Source of the DNA: Colocasia esculenta
Lineage: Eukaryota > Streptophyta > Magnoliopsida > Alismatales > Araceae
Assembly: GCA_014218235.1 (NCBI GenBank)
Contig: CM024759.1
Span: 12,168,712-12,232,711 of the forward strand
DNA length: 64,000 nucleotides
Direction: 5' to 3'
Shown in pieces: positions 1-11,230 of the stretch; the first letter of the stretch is position 1; each line of letters begins with the position of its first letter. Both the position numbers and the translations under genes were made by a program. The notes beneath the pieces were generated by a model. The model saw only the letters and a list, made by a program, of their open reading frames with translations. It made no database searches and was not told the origin of the DNA.

Positions 1-525
1 TAAACACCCTGTTCATGAGATCCATGAACGCTGCAGGGGCATTGGTCAATCCAAAGGAAGGACCAAAAACTCATAATGTCCATAACGGGTTCTAAACGCC
101 GTCTTGGACACATCCTCACTCCGAATCCTCAACTGATGATAACCAGATCGCAAATCAATCTTAGAAAAGACTGATGCCTCCCGCAACTGGTCAAACAAAT
201 CATCAATACGAGGTAAGGGATACCTGTTCTTCACAGTCACTTGGTTCAACTTCCTATAGTCAATGCATAACCTAAGTGACCCGTCTTTCTTCTTGACGAA
301 CAATACAGGTGCGCCCCAAGGGGAAACACTAGGGCGAATAAATCCCTTATCAAGCAACTCTTGCAACTGCCTCCTCAACTCGGCTAACTCCGCAGGTGCC
401 ATCCGATATGGAGCCTTCGAGATAGGAGAGGTGCCTGGAAGCAACTCTATGGTAAACTCTATCTCTCTATCCGGTGGCAAACCAGACGAATCATCAGAAA
501 AAACGTCTGGAAAATCCTACACTAC
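1..525 (-). pseudogene. Ty3 pol fragment: protease-RT linker and N-terminal reverse transcriptase
   Basis: The RT region reads PPDREIEFTIELLPGTSP, then the fingers and palm start (PWGAPVLFVKKKDGS, CIDYRKLN, DLRSGYHQL), ending GHYEFLVLP. At about 53-56 one base is missing from the Phe-Gly pair that should follow, so the frame turns into a stop; the bases beyond still encode the expected TNAP...MDLMNRVF text in another frame. A TAG at 517-519 interrupts the linker just before FPDVF. The catalytic YxDD motif lies outside the window. This is a real RT fragment but cannot be translated through. Confidence 0.9.
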
Positions 526-639
526 CTCAATCTCTGCAAGAGTAGGTGACTCATCAGCCTCTGGCACTAGTACCACGCTGGCAAGAAAAGCGTCACAACC
601 CTTGTTCACCATGCGCATCGCCTTCATGGCAGAGATGAC

Positions 640-1011
640 TAACTTTCCACCAAGTTCCTTGGCAAGGGATGAGAGAACTCGTCCTCACCAGGAATGCGGA
701 AAACAATCCTCTTCCGGCGACAATCCACTAACGCATAGTGCTCCTCTAGCCAATCCAGACCAAGAATAGCATCATAGTCCTTCATCTTTAGCAAGAAGAA
801 ACACCCATCTAGGATTCTATCCTCAATGCACACAGGTAACGACGGAATGCACTTCCTAGTCGATACCGTACCCGCAGGGGTGTGCACAGACAAGGGACCT
901 CTAAATCCTCAGACTCTATACCTGACTCTAGGGCTAACTGCCTAGCGAACCGCTCGGAAATGAACGAGTGAGTAGCACCCGTATCAAACAAAACCCGAGC
1001 GTGCACACCTA
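640..1011 (-). pseudogene. Ty3 retropepsin-like aspartic protease, frameshifted
   Basis: The active-site motif LFDTGATHSF is present, with the catalytic Asp at about 983-985. It is followed by FISERFARQL, then downstream by DYDAILGLDWLEEHYALVDC, which matches the C-terminal protease region of plant Ty3 elements. The two halves are in different frames: the change falls near 897, between the EDL text and the SVHTPAG text. A further frame change follows NLVES near 640-650. Protease would cleave the Gag-Pol polyprotein in the virus-like particle; this copy cannot make it intact. Confidence 0.85.
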
Positions 1012-1169
1012 AAAGCAAAACCGTACCTTCGGTGACATGCTCCGCCTGCTCGGCGTCCTCGCGAGCTAAAGCAAACACTCGAGCTGGGGCTCGAGGCCTT
1101 CCTGGTCTTCCTGTAGCTGGCGCTGCTGCCGCTACCGCTGGGGCTGGCGCTCCGCGCTGGACTCCCTGC

Positions 1170-2281
1170 TGAAGTCTTGGGCAATCCTTGATCTTGTGGT
1201 CGCTGCTTCCGCACTTCAAGCACTTGCCCGTAATCATCCAACATTCGGTACCACCATGTGTCTTCCCACAGTGGGGACACTCTTTCTTCACACCAGGGGA
1301 ACGTACAGAGGGTACCTGAGAACTGCGACTGTCACGGATCGCTGCGGTGTCTGGTACACTGCTTTCTTCTTGTCTTGCCGTTGGAATGTCGCTGCTGGCC
1401 TCTTCTGCGAAGCTTTCTTTTCTTCCAGGTATTGCTCCATCTCTCCCTCCTGCCTACAAGCAGCACTGAGGGCCTCGTCCAACGTGCGGTGGTCAAATGC
1501 CACGAGTCTCGTCCGCAGTGATGGCTTGAGTCCCATCACGAACTTCTTTGTCTTCCTGCGCTCGTCTGCCACGATGTGAGGTGCATATTTAGAGAGTTCA
1601 GAAAATCTTGCCTCATATTCCAGCACAGTCATGGAGCCTTGAGCCAAAGATAGGAATTCCTGCTCCATCCGATCTTGCACATGCTCGGGGACGAACTTGG
1701 CCCGAAAGAGCCTCACGAACTCGTCCCAAGCAACGTCGATAGCTCCGTCCTCAAACCGGGTACGCAGCAATGAAGCCCACCATACATCAGCTCTTTCCTG
1801 CAGTACACCGCTCATAAGCACCATCTAAACAAATCTAGCTTAACAAACATACAAGCATATAAACTAAAGCATACCTGTAGCATGTAGGTGGCCAATGTAA
1901 CCTTATCCTCATCTGCACACCTATGGCTCGGAAGATCTTTTCTATCTCCCTCATCCAGCTTTCAGCCAACAAAGGATCGCTCTCCCCCTTAAAAGAGGGT
2001 GGCAGCATCCTCTTGAATCTCTCCATGGTAGAAGGTCCACCATGGTCCTGAGCTGGTACTTGAGCCTGCTGAGCCTCCAACTGAGCCTGGAGTGCTGCCT
2101 GGGTATGAGCCTGCATCTGCATGGCTTGCACCAGACCTTGCATGAATACTCCATAATCCACAGGTGGCGATGGGGGAAGTACAGGACCTTGCGGTGCCGG
2201 GGCCTGCTACTCCGCTCGCTCGTCACGTCGCGGCTCGTCCTCACGGGCCGGCGCTCCGCCACGCCTACCTCTCGAAGCCAT
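1170..2281 (-). pseudogene. Ty3 gag with two CCHC-type zinc knuckles
   Basis: The likely start is the ATG at 2279-2281 (MASRGRRGGAPAREDEP). Gag core text follows: MERFKRMLPPSFKGESDP, ADVWWASLLRTRFEDGA, FRAKFVPEHVQDRMEQEFL and YEARFSELSKYAPHI. Two zinc knuckles end the protein: C-X2-C-X3-H-X4-C at about 1241-1279 and C-X2-C-X4-H-X4-C at about 1181-1222. A TAG at 2207-2209 stops it after 24 codons, and one base shift falls near 1920. Between TYMLQ and ERADVWW sits a 77-bp insertion with GT-AG ends (separate entry). Gag would form the particle shell and bind RNA. Confidence 0.88.
1798..1874 (-). other. Intron-like 77-bp GT-AG insertion inside Ty3 gag
   Basis: On the minus strand the sequence reads CTACAG, then GTATGC..., and closes with ...GTACTGCAG before GAAAGAGCTGAT. 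Removing the 77 bases joins TYMLQ directly to ERADVWW in one frame, which is the spacing seen in uninterrupted plant Ty3 gag proteins (MLQ-x-x-A-x-x-WW). The insert is T-rich, has an in-frame stop (TAG near its middle) and similar hexamers (CTACAG and CTGCAG) at each edge. Splicing is inferred, not shown. Confidence 0.55.
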
Positions 2282-2450
2282 GGCTGTAATAAATTTCAGC
2301 CACTATTAGAGCTAGGTTACTAAGTTTTCTAATCATTTTCTTATCTATTTTTCATTCATTATTAATCAATTTTACACATGTGGACATTCCTATGTAGACT
2401 TAGAATGTAATGAAGATGATGACTTATGTATATTCATGTGCAATCTCAAC

Positions 2451-2467
2451 CGGTCGCTCTGATACCA
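2451..2467 (-). other. Primer binding site (tRNA-iMet) of the Ty3 element
   Basis: The minus strand reads TGGTATCAGAGCGACCG, complementary to the 3' end of initiator Met tRNA. It sits 5 bases inside the LTR edge at 2473, as expected for minus-strand DNA synthesis. 2282-2450 is the untranslated leader. Confidence 0.85.
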
Positions 2468-4807
2468 ATCTCTGCGACGACCCTCTTTATACCGGTATGG
2501 TTATACCAACCCACGTCGGTATAGCGAGCGTCATCACAGTGGGACATTTACCCAACAATGACATTCAGCTGAGATACACGTGAATATAAGAACAGAGTAG
2601 CGGAAGTAAAAGAACCACTGTCTTCATTCATTCATCATCCACATTTAACATACATGATTCGATAACATTTAGAGAACTAAAAATCCACATAATTTAAATT
2701 GCTGAAAATTAAATTCATAGATGTCCACACTTATACATTCTTCCATGATAAAGATAGTACAATGTTCAATTTACATACTATGAAAATCACAAAATGTCAC
2801 AAGTACTCCAGCAACGCTCTAATCTCCGCGCTCGGAGTCGGTCTCCAACATCTCCTCCACTAGTGTCTCGTCACCAACTACACCTGTACGCCGAAGCAAG
2901 TAGTGAGTCTAAAAGACTCCGCAAGTAATTCTACACATACCTCACATGCACATATCATAGTAGGTTTTACATACACATTCATAAGACACAACATGTAGCA
3001 TGCTTGACATTAAATTTTACAACCTATCATGGTGAATCTACAATTTAAACACATGGACTATGCTTTCAGATTTGCAGAATAGAATCACCTATCACATGCT
3101 TTCTATTCATTTCTCACATAAAAATCTACCTTCAACCAACTAAGACATGAAAGCCATTAACATGAATTTCCGAGCATGCATGAAAGGAAACATACCTAAC
3201 ATGAAATCTACACATTCCTACACATATACATAACCATTTTACATGCTTTAAGCTTGTTGGTTTTACATGCTTTAGCAACCATAATCTAACACATGAGAGC
3301 TACAACAACGATTTAAATCACAACATGTGAACAATCAAGTATGGAAGTTGTTTATATATGCTTAACAATTATCCCTAGCATAGATTATAGGCATTTTGCA
3401 TACATAAATATGATCATAACATAGTAAAGCTACTGTTCAAGCATGATTTCAGATTGTCATAACATGGATTACAAACTCACATCCTCACATTTTGGTTTCA
3501 CATTTTTACACAATTTCAAATTCGCATATTTCACACTTTACACATGCACTTTTACACATTATTCACATTCACATTTTCACATGAACACATACACATTTAC
3601 GCATTCACATTTACACATTCACATTTAGTGTCGTGACACATAGTCCAAACCACCAAAGAAGGACACAACACATCACATCACATAGACGCCATCTAGGCAA
3701 TACAATGGCGACTCTTGGACTGCGCAGACCGGGAGAACAAGTCTCCACCCTAACCAGTGGTACTTGTCCACCTCCAGGATTTCCCCCTAATGCCCTTAGG
3801 GTCACTACACATTGAACCTTCTCAGGGGGACTTTTCCCTGATACGGTTCCACTGCCCTCTGCGGAAGCAGTGTCACATTTGGCACACATTACACATTTTT
3901 ACCGATTTTAACACATAGGTTTACACATGTCACTCTCATTTCATTCACTTTCTCACTCACATGCACACTTCTCTGTTTTTCCTAACATGGCACTACAATT
4001 ACAGAATTTTAGCACTCAAGAAATTTCACTAATCAGGTTGCTATATACAGAATCAAATCATTTTACAAAGGCATGCATTAGTTTCACATTTTTACATGGA
4101 AAATTCATATTGCATCATATACTGGTCCAAATGACCTGAAATTTTAACCACATGCTAATTTCGGGTTAGGATTCCACATGCAAAATTTCAGATTTTTCTA
4201 AGCTAAAACGAAATTATAGAAAATCTAACATTAATTCCACATGCTATCCGCAATTCGATTTAACATGGAGTTGAATACCAATCACAATTTTTAACAATTC
4301 ACTGCCTGAACCCTAACAGACATGGAGCTACAGAATTTATTCCTGAAATTTTTGGGAAATACATGATTTACCGAAGATTTATCATGACCTACGCATGATT
4401 TCTATTTTCCCAAACAATATTTCCATTAATTCACACAAGCATGGGAAAATTTTCAGAATTTCAGAACAAAGACTGACTAATACATGCATGACCCATAAAA
4501 TGTAGGACATTCTGACTCGTCCTAAATCATACAAACATGGGTTGACAAGATTAGCAACTCATCATACATGTATTTCCATGAAATAAATAAACTTTATCAT
4601 TTACCATCTTGCACAAAATTCATCCACACACCACATTCACTAGTATACATAACATATAAGAGATTACATTATATCCTCATCGTGAAACATATCGAAATTA
4701 ATCATATAGAAGGGCAGAACAGCTTGTTGTTCTGCTCAGATGAACTTGGCGGCGGTCTCTGGCCGTTCCAGGAGTGGACGGCAAGATCGCTGGACGCACA
4801 CCTGGAT

Positions 4808-4833
4808 CTTGGCGTCAAGACATTGACGCCAAG
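4808..4833. repeat. Perfect 11-bp inverted repeat in the Ty3 LTR
   Basis: CTTGGCGTCAA and its exact reverse complement are separated by GACA. It lies about 450 bases downstream of the LTR TATA box, so it would be in the transcript. Related but imperfect pieces recur at 5410-5510 (GCGTCC...GGACG, TTGACGCC). Confidence 0.85.
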
Positions 4834-5280
4834 TTCCTGTCTGTGCAGAAACACAGACCGAACTCAAATGAAAAGGTGAAAAAGGGGATCCAGGACACGA
4901 GGAAAAATACATAAAATTTATAAAACCAACCTAGACACATACAGGGACGTTATGGGTAGGGTACTTGCCTCTATAAAATACACCAAACGGATCTAGGGCT
5001 CGGTGAAGCTCTTCTTGGGCTATCCCTAGAAGCTCCTAGAAAAGCTTCACTCCAGGTTCTTGAGCAAGCTCCAGTGCAGTCCAAGGTCGGGGATGCCTTC
5101 CTCGATGATCCAGTAAGCTCCTTGATGCAGCAGGTGGCCGGATCGAGCTTCAGAACTTCAGAGTTGGGGTTGCAAAAGTGGGGGTTTCTCACAGTCCGAA
5201 AATAGGGTTTTCTCTTCTTTTCCTCTTCTTCCTCTCTTGCAAAGGGACAAGAGAAGGCTTAGGGTTGTAGAAATGGGTTT

Positions 5281-5289
5281 GTATATAGG
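5281..5289 (-). promoter_or_regulatory. TATA box of the Ty3 LTR
   Basis: The minus strand reads CCTATATACAAACCC, followed about 30 bases on by a purine-rich leader (GAGAGGAAGAAG). Position and composition fit an LTR core promoter driving transcription leftwards into gag. Confidence 0.5.
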
Positions 5290-5859
5290 AGAGGGGGTTC
5301 TCTTATCACGCAGGGGTGACAAGATGGCTTTTCAGACCGTTGGGGACAGCTCCCCAATGGTTGGGGTGGCTTGCTCCCGGAATTCTGGCTCTGCAACGCA
5401 TGCAGGTCAGAGAAGTTAGCGTCCACATCGCTGGACGTTGGAATTAGTGTTGGCATCCATGGGGTTGACGCCTACTCAACTCAAGCGTGCATTGATATTG
5501 ACGCCAATCGAGCCTTCGGTCAGAACTCCAAAACATGCAGAAACCATGCACATCTTATACCTATATATGTGCCATATGTATACGCTATCATGTACACGCT
5601 ACCATCATACCATTCATACATTATTTACTCTAATTATACACATGCATACATAAGTATACCAACTAGTACTTACGTAGATATTTACATACGTACATACACA
5701 ACATGAATTATTTACATGCAATACAATAACGCAATAAAATTCGAGGGGCTTACATTATTAGACTAAAATAATTAAAATTTGGGATTAATTAGTGTTAATA
5801 AACGTTACCCCAATGTTGTACTCAGAGGTGCGCGCTCCGACAGGGCGACACCGAAATTC

Positions 5860-8263
5860 TGTTACGAAAATGAAATCCAAAACACCATAATTTATAGAAA
5901 AATATGGTGGTATCAGAGATGTAAATATCTAGATTTGTTGACGTACGGATTTCGAGATTAAGCCGACGCAACTATTTTTCGGGTGATTTTCCACCCAGTG
6001 AAAAATAAATTCTAAAAATTAAACTAAAATCACCATATTTTGTAAAACTATTACATTAGCTTATAGCTGAAATTTTAACACAAATGGACATCGTTTGAAT
6101 ATATTTACATGAGGAATATTGGGCCAACTGAATTATGGGGTGGTGATTTTTCTGGGAATTAAGTTTGCTTACGTGTGAGGAGCTGGGACAGCCACCTCAC
6201 TTAAGTGGGAGTTTAACATGTAAACCCTTAGGTGTTAAGCCATAGGATGTGCATGCTTAACATGTCAATAGTAAAAACCAAATGGTTTTTACTATTACAC
6301 TTGGGCGTGAAGGTGTCAACATGCATGGGGAGCATGTTGGGTTATAAAAGCAACCCCTCACCCTTTGTACGCACCTTTTCACCTCTTTGTTCTTGCTTAC
6401 CCTTGCACACCACAGCCCTTGCTTCCGTTTCCTTCTGGTCCTTGCTGCTGGAGCTGTTGCTGTGGGAGCTGTTAGAGTAGTTCTTACCATAGTGTACTGT
6501 TGTTGTTGTATTGCACCCTTGCGTGGGAGATTGGCTGCTGGAGTTGTTGTTTTCTTTGCTCATACAAGAAGAGCTACAAGTGTAGCTTCCCGTGGACTGC
6601 AAGGCCTGCACTTCCAGTACCATTTCTCTCTTCTATCAACTGTGAGCCATCAAGGTGGAAGTGTTATCCTCCAAGATCAGGTAGGATTCTATTCCCTTTT
6701 CATACCCTTATCTTCTACTCTTGCTGAGAAGTTCATAGCCACGTTCATGTTGCTTTTGAACTTGTCAACCAACTTCGGATTAGTGTGTACATCTTCTGTA
6801 TATATGTTTGTACCTTCAAACTTTTGTTTAACTCCTTAGATACCTTTGGAACTATGTGTTTACCATAAAGAAATCCTCTTCCATAGCTGTTGTTATATAT
6901 ATATATATAGGGGTTATTCTTCCAGTGGCATGTTATGTTAAGTTCTAGCTATACATATGTAGAGATTGTCATCCTATGTGTCATCTTGTTCAGTCTATAA
7001 ATCAGTAGTGAAAGCTACAAATGGGTTCTTTTATGTGATATGATCCATGCTTTGATCCATAGATTCCATGGTTAGAGTTTTTAGAATGAACATAGAGTCA
7101 TTTCTGGGAGAGGAACTGGCGACTGTCGACAGACAGGAGGTACCTATCGACAGGCCCAGGCTTCCAGAACTCCAGGTTGCTGGAAACAGTAGTAGCTGTC
7201 GACAGATGGTCCCTGTCTGTCGACAGACACACTGCCTTGTCGACAGGCACTGTCCCAGAACCAGAATATTGACTTCTGGATGCCATCACATGTCGACAGC
7301 CACCTCCTGGCTGTCGACAACCAGTGTTCCAGCACCTTCCTTTGCTCACTCTTTTGTTAACACTTCATGCTATTAGCCTAGGAAGCTACCATCCTGTTTC
7401 CCTTGGATATTTACTGTTGTGTCACTACAAGAATCATCCACATTGCTTCCCTCACCCTTCTTTGAATTATTCTTGAAGTTACCAATTACAAATGGTACCC
7501 AGTAGATTCTATTTCCCTGTGTTCAGTAACTGAATTCATAAGACTTTGATGTCTTGAGAGTTTGAAGGTTTGAGTACCGCTGTTGATTATGAATAACCTG
7601 TGATGACAATTATTGGGTCCCTGGACCCCATTTGATTAATATGTCTATGCAAATAGGGCTGGTCCAGTCTTGGGAGAAGCACCCGAATTCATTTAGGGGG
7701 CCGTATGGAATGATAAAGGACAACGGGATGTTTGGTATTGCATCATTACTGCTTGATTATGGTCATCATGTTGTCTGTCCTGTGTGTATATATATGAACC
7801 AGATTATGAGTTTCATTGTGAATTCCTGAGCATGCCCTTTGTTTCAATACTACTGTCTCAAATTTACTGTCATGCTAAGATGTTTATTTGTCCTTCTGTG
7901 ATATCAGTCAAGTCCTTCACCTTGATCATCATATATTTTAATCCTTATGATTTGAGGATTTAAATCCTACTGGGCTAGTTAGCTCGCACATCCTACTTTT
8001 TCAGGTGATCAAGATGGGGATGAAGCTTAAGGGGAATGGTGTGCTGAGAGAATCTTCCTACTTCAAGAAGCCAACTTTTTGTTTTCTTTAGTGTTGAACA
8101 TCTGGATTGTAAAATAATGAAGTTACTCCTCACATAGACTGTATCGAGGAGTATTATGTAATAAAGCTTCCGCTAAATTAGCTATGAATGGATAGACAAT
8201 AGTTTTATTTTCTTGCCTAATATCTGTCATTTCCAATAAATGGGTTTTTATTAGAACGTGACA
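5860..8263 (+). repeat. LTR-like sequence on plus, probably a degraded Ty3 LTR
   Basis: A TATA box (GGTTATAAAAG, 6340-6350) is followed by a CT-rich start region and a long non-coding stretch, ending with AATAAAGCTTCCGCTAAATT (8160-8180) and a possible LTR terminus ACGTGACA at 8263. The AAGCTTCCGCT motif near the end is common in plant Ty3 LTRs. No primer site or coding region follows and no convincing TSD was found, so this may be a truncated solo LTR. An AT run lies at 6893-6910. The outer limits are uncertain. Confidence 0.4.
7123..7320. repeat. Cluster of CTGTCGACAG palindromes
   Basis: At least six copies or near-copies of CTGTCGACAG-like palindromes (TGTCGACAG, CTATCGACAGG, TTGTCGACAGG) occur in 200 bp. 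Unlike in the SIRE-type LTRs, this cluster lies downstream of the TATA box. The open frames here on both strands are by-products of the repeats. Confidence 0.7.
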
Positions 8264-8639
8264 ATGATAGTGTGATCAATTCTTCATAAACACTGGTCTT
8301 ATTATTGGTCAAAAGCACTTGAAAACATCTCTAACATATTAAAACAGACTAGTGCATGTTGTTCAACTGATCTTGTAGTCATTTGTATGGACCTTATGAA
8401 TAATGTGCAGATACTTAATCTGTAATTGAGTTCAGTGACTAGCTCATCATTTCATCATCATCGTCATCAGAGCTTTATCTCATTATTGGGGTCAAGTACA
8501 TGACTCCTTTTTCACCAATGACTTTCATCAAGTGCTATAACTGTGTTTAAACTCAAGAAGTCCAAGTCCTTCTTAATAACATACTATCTCATTTTCGACA
8601 TTACCCTATCTCTTGTACTAGAATCCACTAAGATTTGGT
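8264..8639. other. No gene seen
   Basis: AT-rich sequence with a short CATCATCATCGTCATC run near 8450. I see no conserved reading frame or mobile-element end. Confidence 0.5.
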
Positions 8640-9660
8640 CACATCTTTTAACTGACGCCAAGTTAGGGCGACAGTGCACGTGTTTAAACCACGTAAGTCT
8701 ATTTTCTCTCATTTTTCTATGAATTGGAGCTATCTCCAAATCCTCATGGAAGCTCTAATTCCTAATATTATCTTTCTTAGTCCTACCACACATCCGTCTT
8801 AGCATTCTCATCTCTACTACACATATTTTGTTAATATGTTCATTTCGCACTGTTTAATACTTGATACCATATAATAAAGTAGGTCTCACTATCATTCTAT
8901 AAAACTTTCCTTTAAGTTTCACTGGTCTACAAAAATCGCAGAGAACTTCTGATGCACTTCTCTATTTTAGTCAGCATGCCTTAATCTTGTGTGTCACATC
9001 ATTATAAATCTCTTCATTCTCTTAGATTATAGACTCTAAGTATCGAAAGCTACTACTCTTAGGAATGTCTTGTCCATCAATTTGAACCATATCTTCCTGT
9101 AACACCCTCTGATCACTATAATTACAATACATAAACTCTAACTTACTCCTACTGATTTTGAAACCTTTAGATTCTAAGACATGCCTCCAACTTTCTTGCT
9201 TAACATTTAGACCATCAATACTCTCATCAATTAAGATAATATCATTCGCGAATAGCATACACCAAGGGATATCATCATGCAAATACTTTGTTACCTTATC
9301 TATAATCAGAGCAAAGAGATACGAATTTAAAGCAGAACCTTGATGCAAACCTATAGTGATCGAAAATTCCCAAGTCTCTCCAGCACTAGTTCTCACACTA
9401 GTAGTAGCACCCTCATATATATCATGAATCAAGTGAACATATCCTTGAGAGACTCTCTTCTTTGTTAATATCCATAAAATCAAATCTCTTACTACTCGAT
9501 CATACACCTTCTCCAAATCAAATAAAACCATATATAAATCTCTTCTCATCTTTCTATACTTTTCCATTAATTATCGTAATAAGAAAATAACTTTTACTAT
9601 TAACTGTCTACCTAACGTAAACCCTCCTCCTTTCTCACCCAAGCTTGTGATCGGCTATAG
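8640..9660 (-). pseudogene. LINE reverse transcriptase fragment (RTE-like)
   Basis: An open stretch at 9022-9567 encodes RT text of plant LINEs: LYMVLFDLEKVYDRV, then SAGETWEFSITIGLHQGSALN, then WCMLFANDIILIDES, then SKGFKISRSKLEF. Translation of further minus-strand sequence down to about 8690, with frame changes and stops, gives KLKGKFYRM...RPTLLYG and MRMLRRMCG, the usual C-terminal RT text. Upstream, about 9570-9650, a decayed GF.LGR motif is visible. The catalytic FADD box is FAND, so one metal-binding Asp is lost. LINE RT copies its own RNA at a nicked target; this copy is dead. RTE-like is a family-level guess. Confidence 0.85.
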
Positions 9661-9955
9661 AGGAGTTGACTAACCCATTATTTAAGTATCTAAATAGTTA
9701 TCATACTGGCCCATCAATCAAAGGACTCCATGTTACAGTGATATAATTGATTCTTAAACTTGAGAAGAAACACTTGTGACTTAGTAAAACAATGTGCCCG
9801 GGCTTGTGCCTACATGTCTTAACGAGCATTTCACTGGGCCAACAAATATTCCTCAAAGTTGAGACACTAAAGATATCTTACATGAAAATCAATATGTTTT
9901 GATGTCCGCCTTATAGATACCATGATTTGGATCTTGCATTATAGATGCTCGGGTA
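9661..9955. other. Intergenic, no gene seen
   Basis: Unremarkable AT-rich sequence ending in CTCGGGTA (9948-9955), which is the left target-site duplication of the next element. Confidence 0.6.
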
Positions 9956-10261
9956 TAGGGTTGTCAAATGGGTCTGAATGGGTCTAATATGTTCATGCCC
10001 AATTAAGACCCAATAGCGTTAAGTAAGGTATATACTCATACCCTATAACTTCTCACAAGGATATATCCATACCCATTTTTTTATTATTTTTAAAGAATGG
10101 GCATGGGTCTCAAACTTAAACCCATAATGATAACTTTTATTTCTTATAGAAGTTTTAATCTCGATTGTGCATATAGAATATCGAGATGATATATCTAGAT
10201 TTTGAAGATTGTTTTGGATCCCGGCTATCTGGATGATATTTTCGGATTTTAAATAATATTT

Positions 10262-10560
10262 CGGATCATGTTATTGGGTATAGATGATTTGGATGATATT
10301 TTCAGATTTTTCAAGACTAATGTAGATCCTCTTATTGGGTACAATTATTTAAATGATATTTTTAGATTTTTCAAGACTAGTTCGGATACTCTTATTCGGT
10401 ATGACTATTTAAATGGTATTTTTAGATTTTTTTTCAAGGCTAGTTCGAATCCTCTTATTGGGTACAACTATGTAAATGATATTTTTAGATTTTTCAAGGC
10501 TAGTTCGGATCCTCTTATTGGGTACGACTATTTATATGATATTTTCGGATTCAATTTTAG
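10262..10560 (+). repeat. About five tandem repeats of roughly 60 bp inside the hAT
   Basis: The unit contains GATCCTCTTATTGGGTAC followed by AAATGATATTTTTAGATTTT. Copies start near 10262, 10324, 10383, 10445 and 10506. Because the period is close to a multiple of three the array stays open (10268-10603) and would encode repeats of DPLIGYNYLNDIFRFFK, but I see no reason to think it is translated. Confidence 0.85.
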
Positions 10561-11101
10561 ATCTGGGTCAGACCGTTGTATTATAATGTGTTGTTTTTCT
10601 TAAATATACTAAAAAATTCTAGAAAAAAAAATCAACCTGGTTATATTAACAACATACAAAATTTGGTTAAACATGATATTTTACTCAATGATAGATTTTC
10701 AATTTTTCCCTTCTGAAAAACTTAAACAAAATTGCTGGAGCATGTCAGAAAATTAAAACAATGGATAACACCCCCCTTGAACCATTACGTGTTGAACGAA
10801 CTACACAAAAGACCTAGTAAAATAAATGAGAAGTGAATGTTGCTACAGTGATCAAGAGAACATTAAAACGCATCAAATTCCAAACGATCAAGAGAACTTA
10901 GAAACGAAAGGGATTTGCCTTCGTTTTACATTGCCTGGTGACCACCACCCCCCCCCCCTCCTGGCTCCGCCTACTGCGCTCGGTTCCTATTCCACCCACC
11001 GCCAGATCGAGGGAGACCGACGGGTGGCGACAGATGTGGAGGTGAGAGCAAGGACAGAGTGGATGAAATATTGCAGGAAAGTCGGTGGAGTGGCTACCCT
11101 C

Positions 11102-11230
11102 TCTCGTCGTAGAACGGCCCCATGTTGTGGTGGTGTGCATGGTTCGCAGCCATGCCGCTGCTCTTGGAGTTGAAGTCCAGAAACCCCTGCAAGATCGTGA
11201 TCTCATCCTCATCTGTGAACAACAGCTGGA
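11102..11230 (-). pseudogene. Captured GeBP/STKL (DUF573) gene fragment inside the hAT
   Basis: The minus strand encodes FTDEDEITILQGFLDFNSK at about 11161-11219, the start of the DNA-binding domain of plant GLABROUS1-enhancer-binding-protein-like factors (typical text: W/F-T/S-E/D-EDE-I-x-I/L-LQG). Further on, in another frame, HHHNMGPFYDE (about 11102-11137) matches the next part of the same domain, so one frameshift separates them. Flanking sequence to 11445 is GC-rich like the 5' end of a monocot gene. The helical C-terminal half of the domain is absent. I infer that the hAT captured part of a host exon. The family call rests on recognised motifs, not on a search. Confidence 0.6.

Larger units (their letters stand above)
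1..5850 (-). mobile_element. Ty3/Gypsy chromovirus-like retrotransposon (Tekay/Del-type), 5' part only
   Basis: Read on the minus strand, the order is a long LTR, a tRNA-iMet primer site, gag, two zinc knuckles, an aspartic protease and the start of reverse transcriptase, which runs off the window at base 1. The RT text (CIDYRKLNQVTVKNRYPLPR, SKIDLRSGYHQLRIR) is typical of plant chromoviruses of the Tekay/Del group; the lineage is assigned from memory of the family. The rest of RT, RNase H, integrase, chromodomain and 3' LTR would lie to the left. Several frameshifts and stops make it defective. The far LTR boundary at 5850 is inferred from terminal bases only, without a second LTR to compare. 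Confidence 0.85.
2473..5850 (-). repeat. 5' LTR of the Ty3 element, about 3.4 kb
   Basis: The inner edge is fixed by the primer site; it reads TGCGACGACCC on plus, that is ...GGGTCGTCGCA on minus. The outer edge is placed where minus reads TGTCGCCCTGTCGG. The LTR is AT-rich and non-coding. It contains a run of TTCACA-like tracts (3440-3640), a perfect hairpin (4808-4833), a minus-strand TATA box (5281-5289) and CG-centred inverted repeats at 5410-5510. With only one LTR visible, the outer border is provisional. Confidence 0.6.

Noticed and set aside
7098..7376. Overlapping open frames on both strands
   Set aside because: They result from the palindromic CTGTCGACAG cluster, which reads similarly on both strands.
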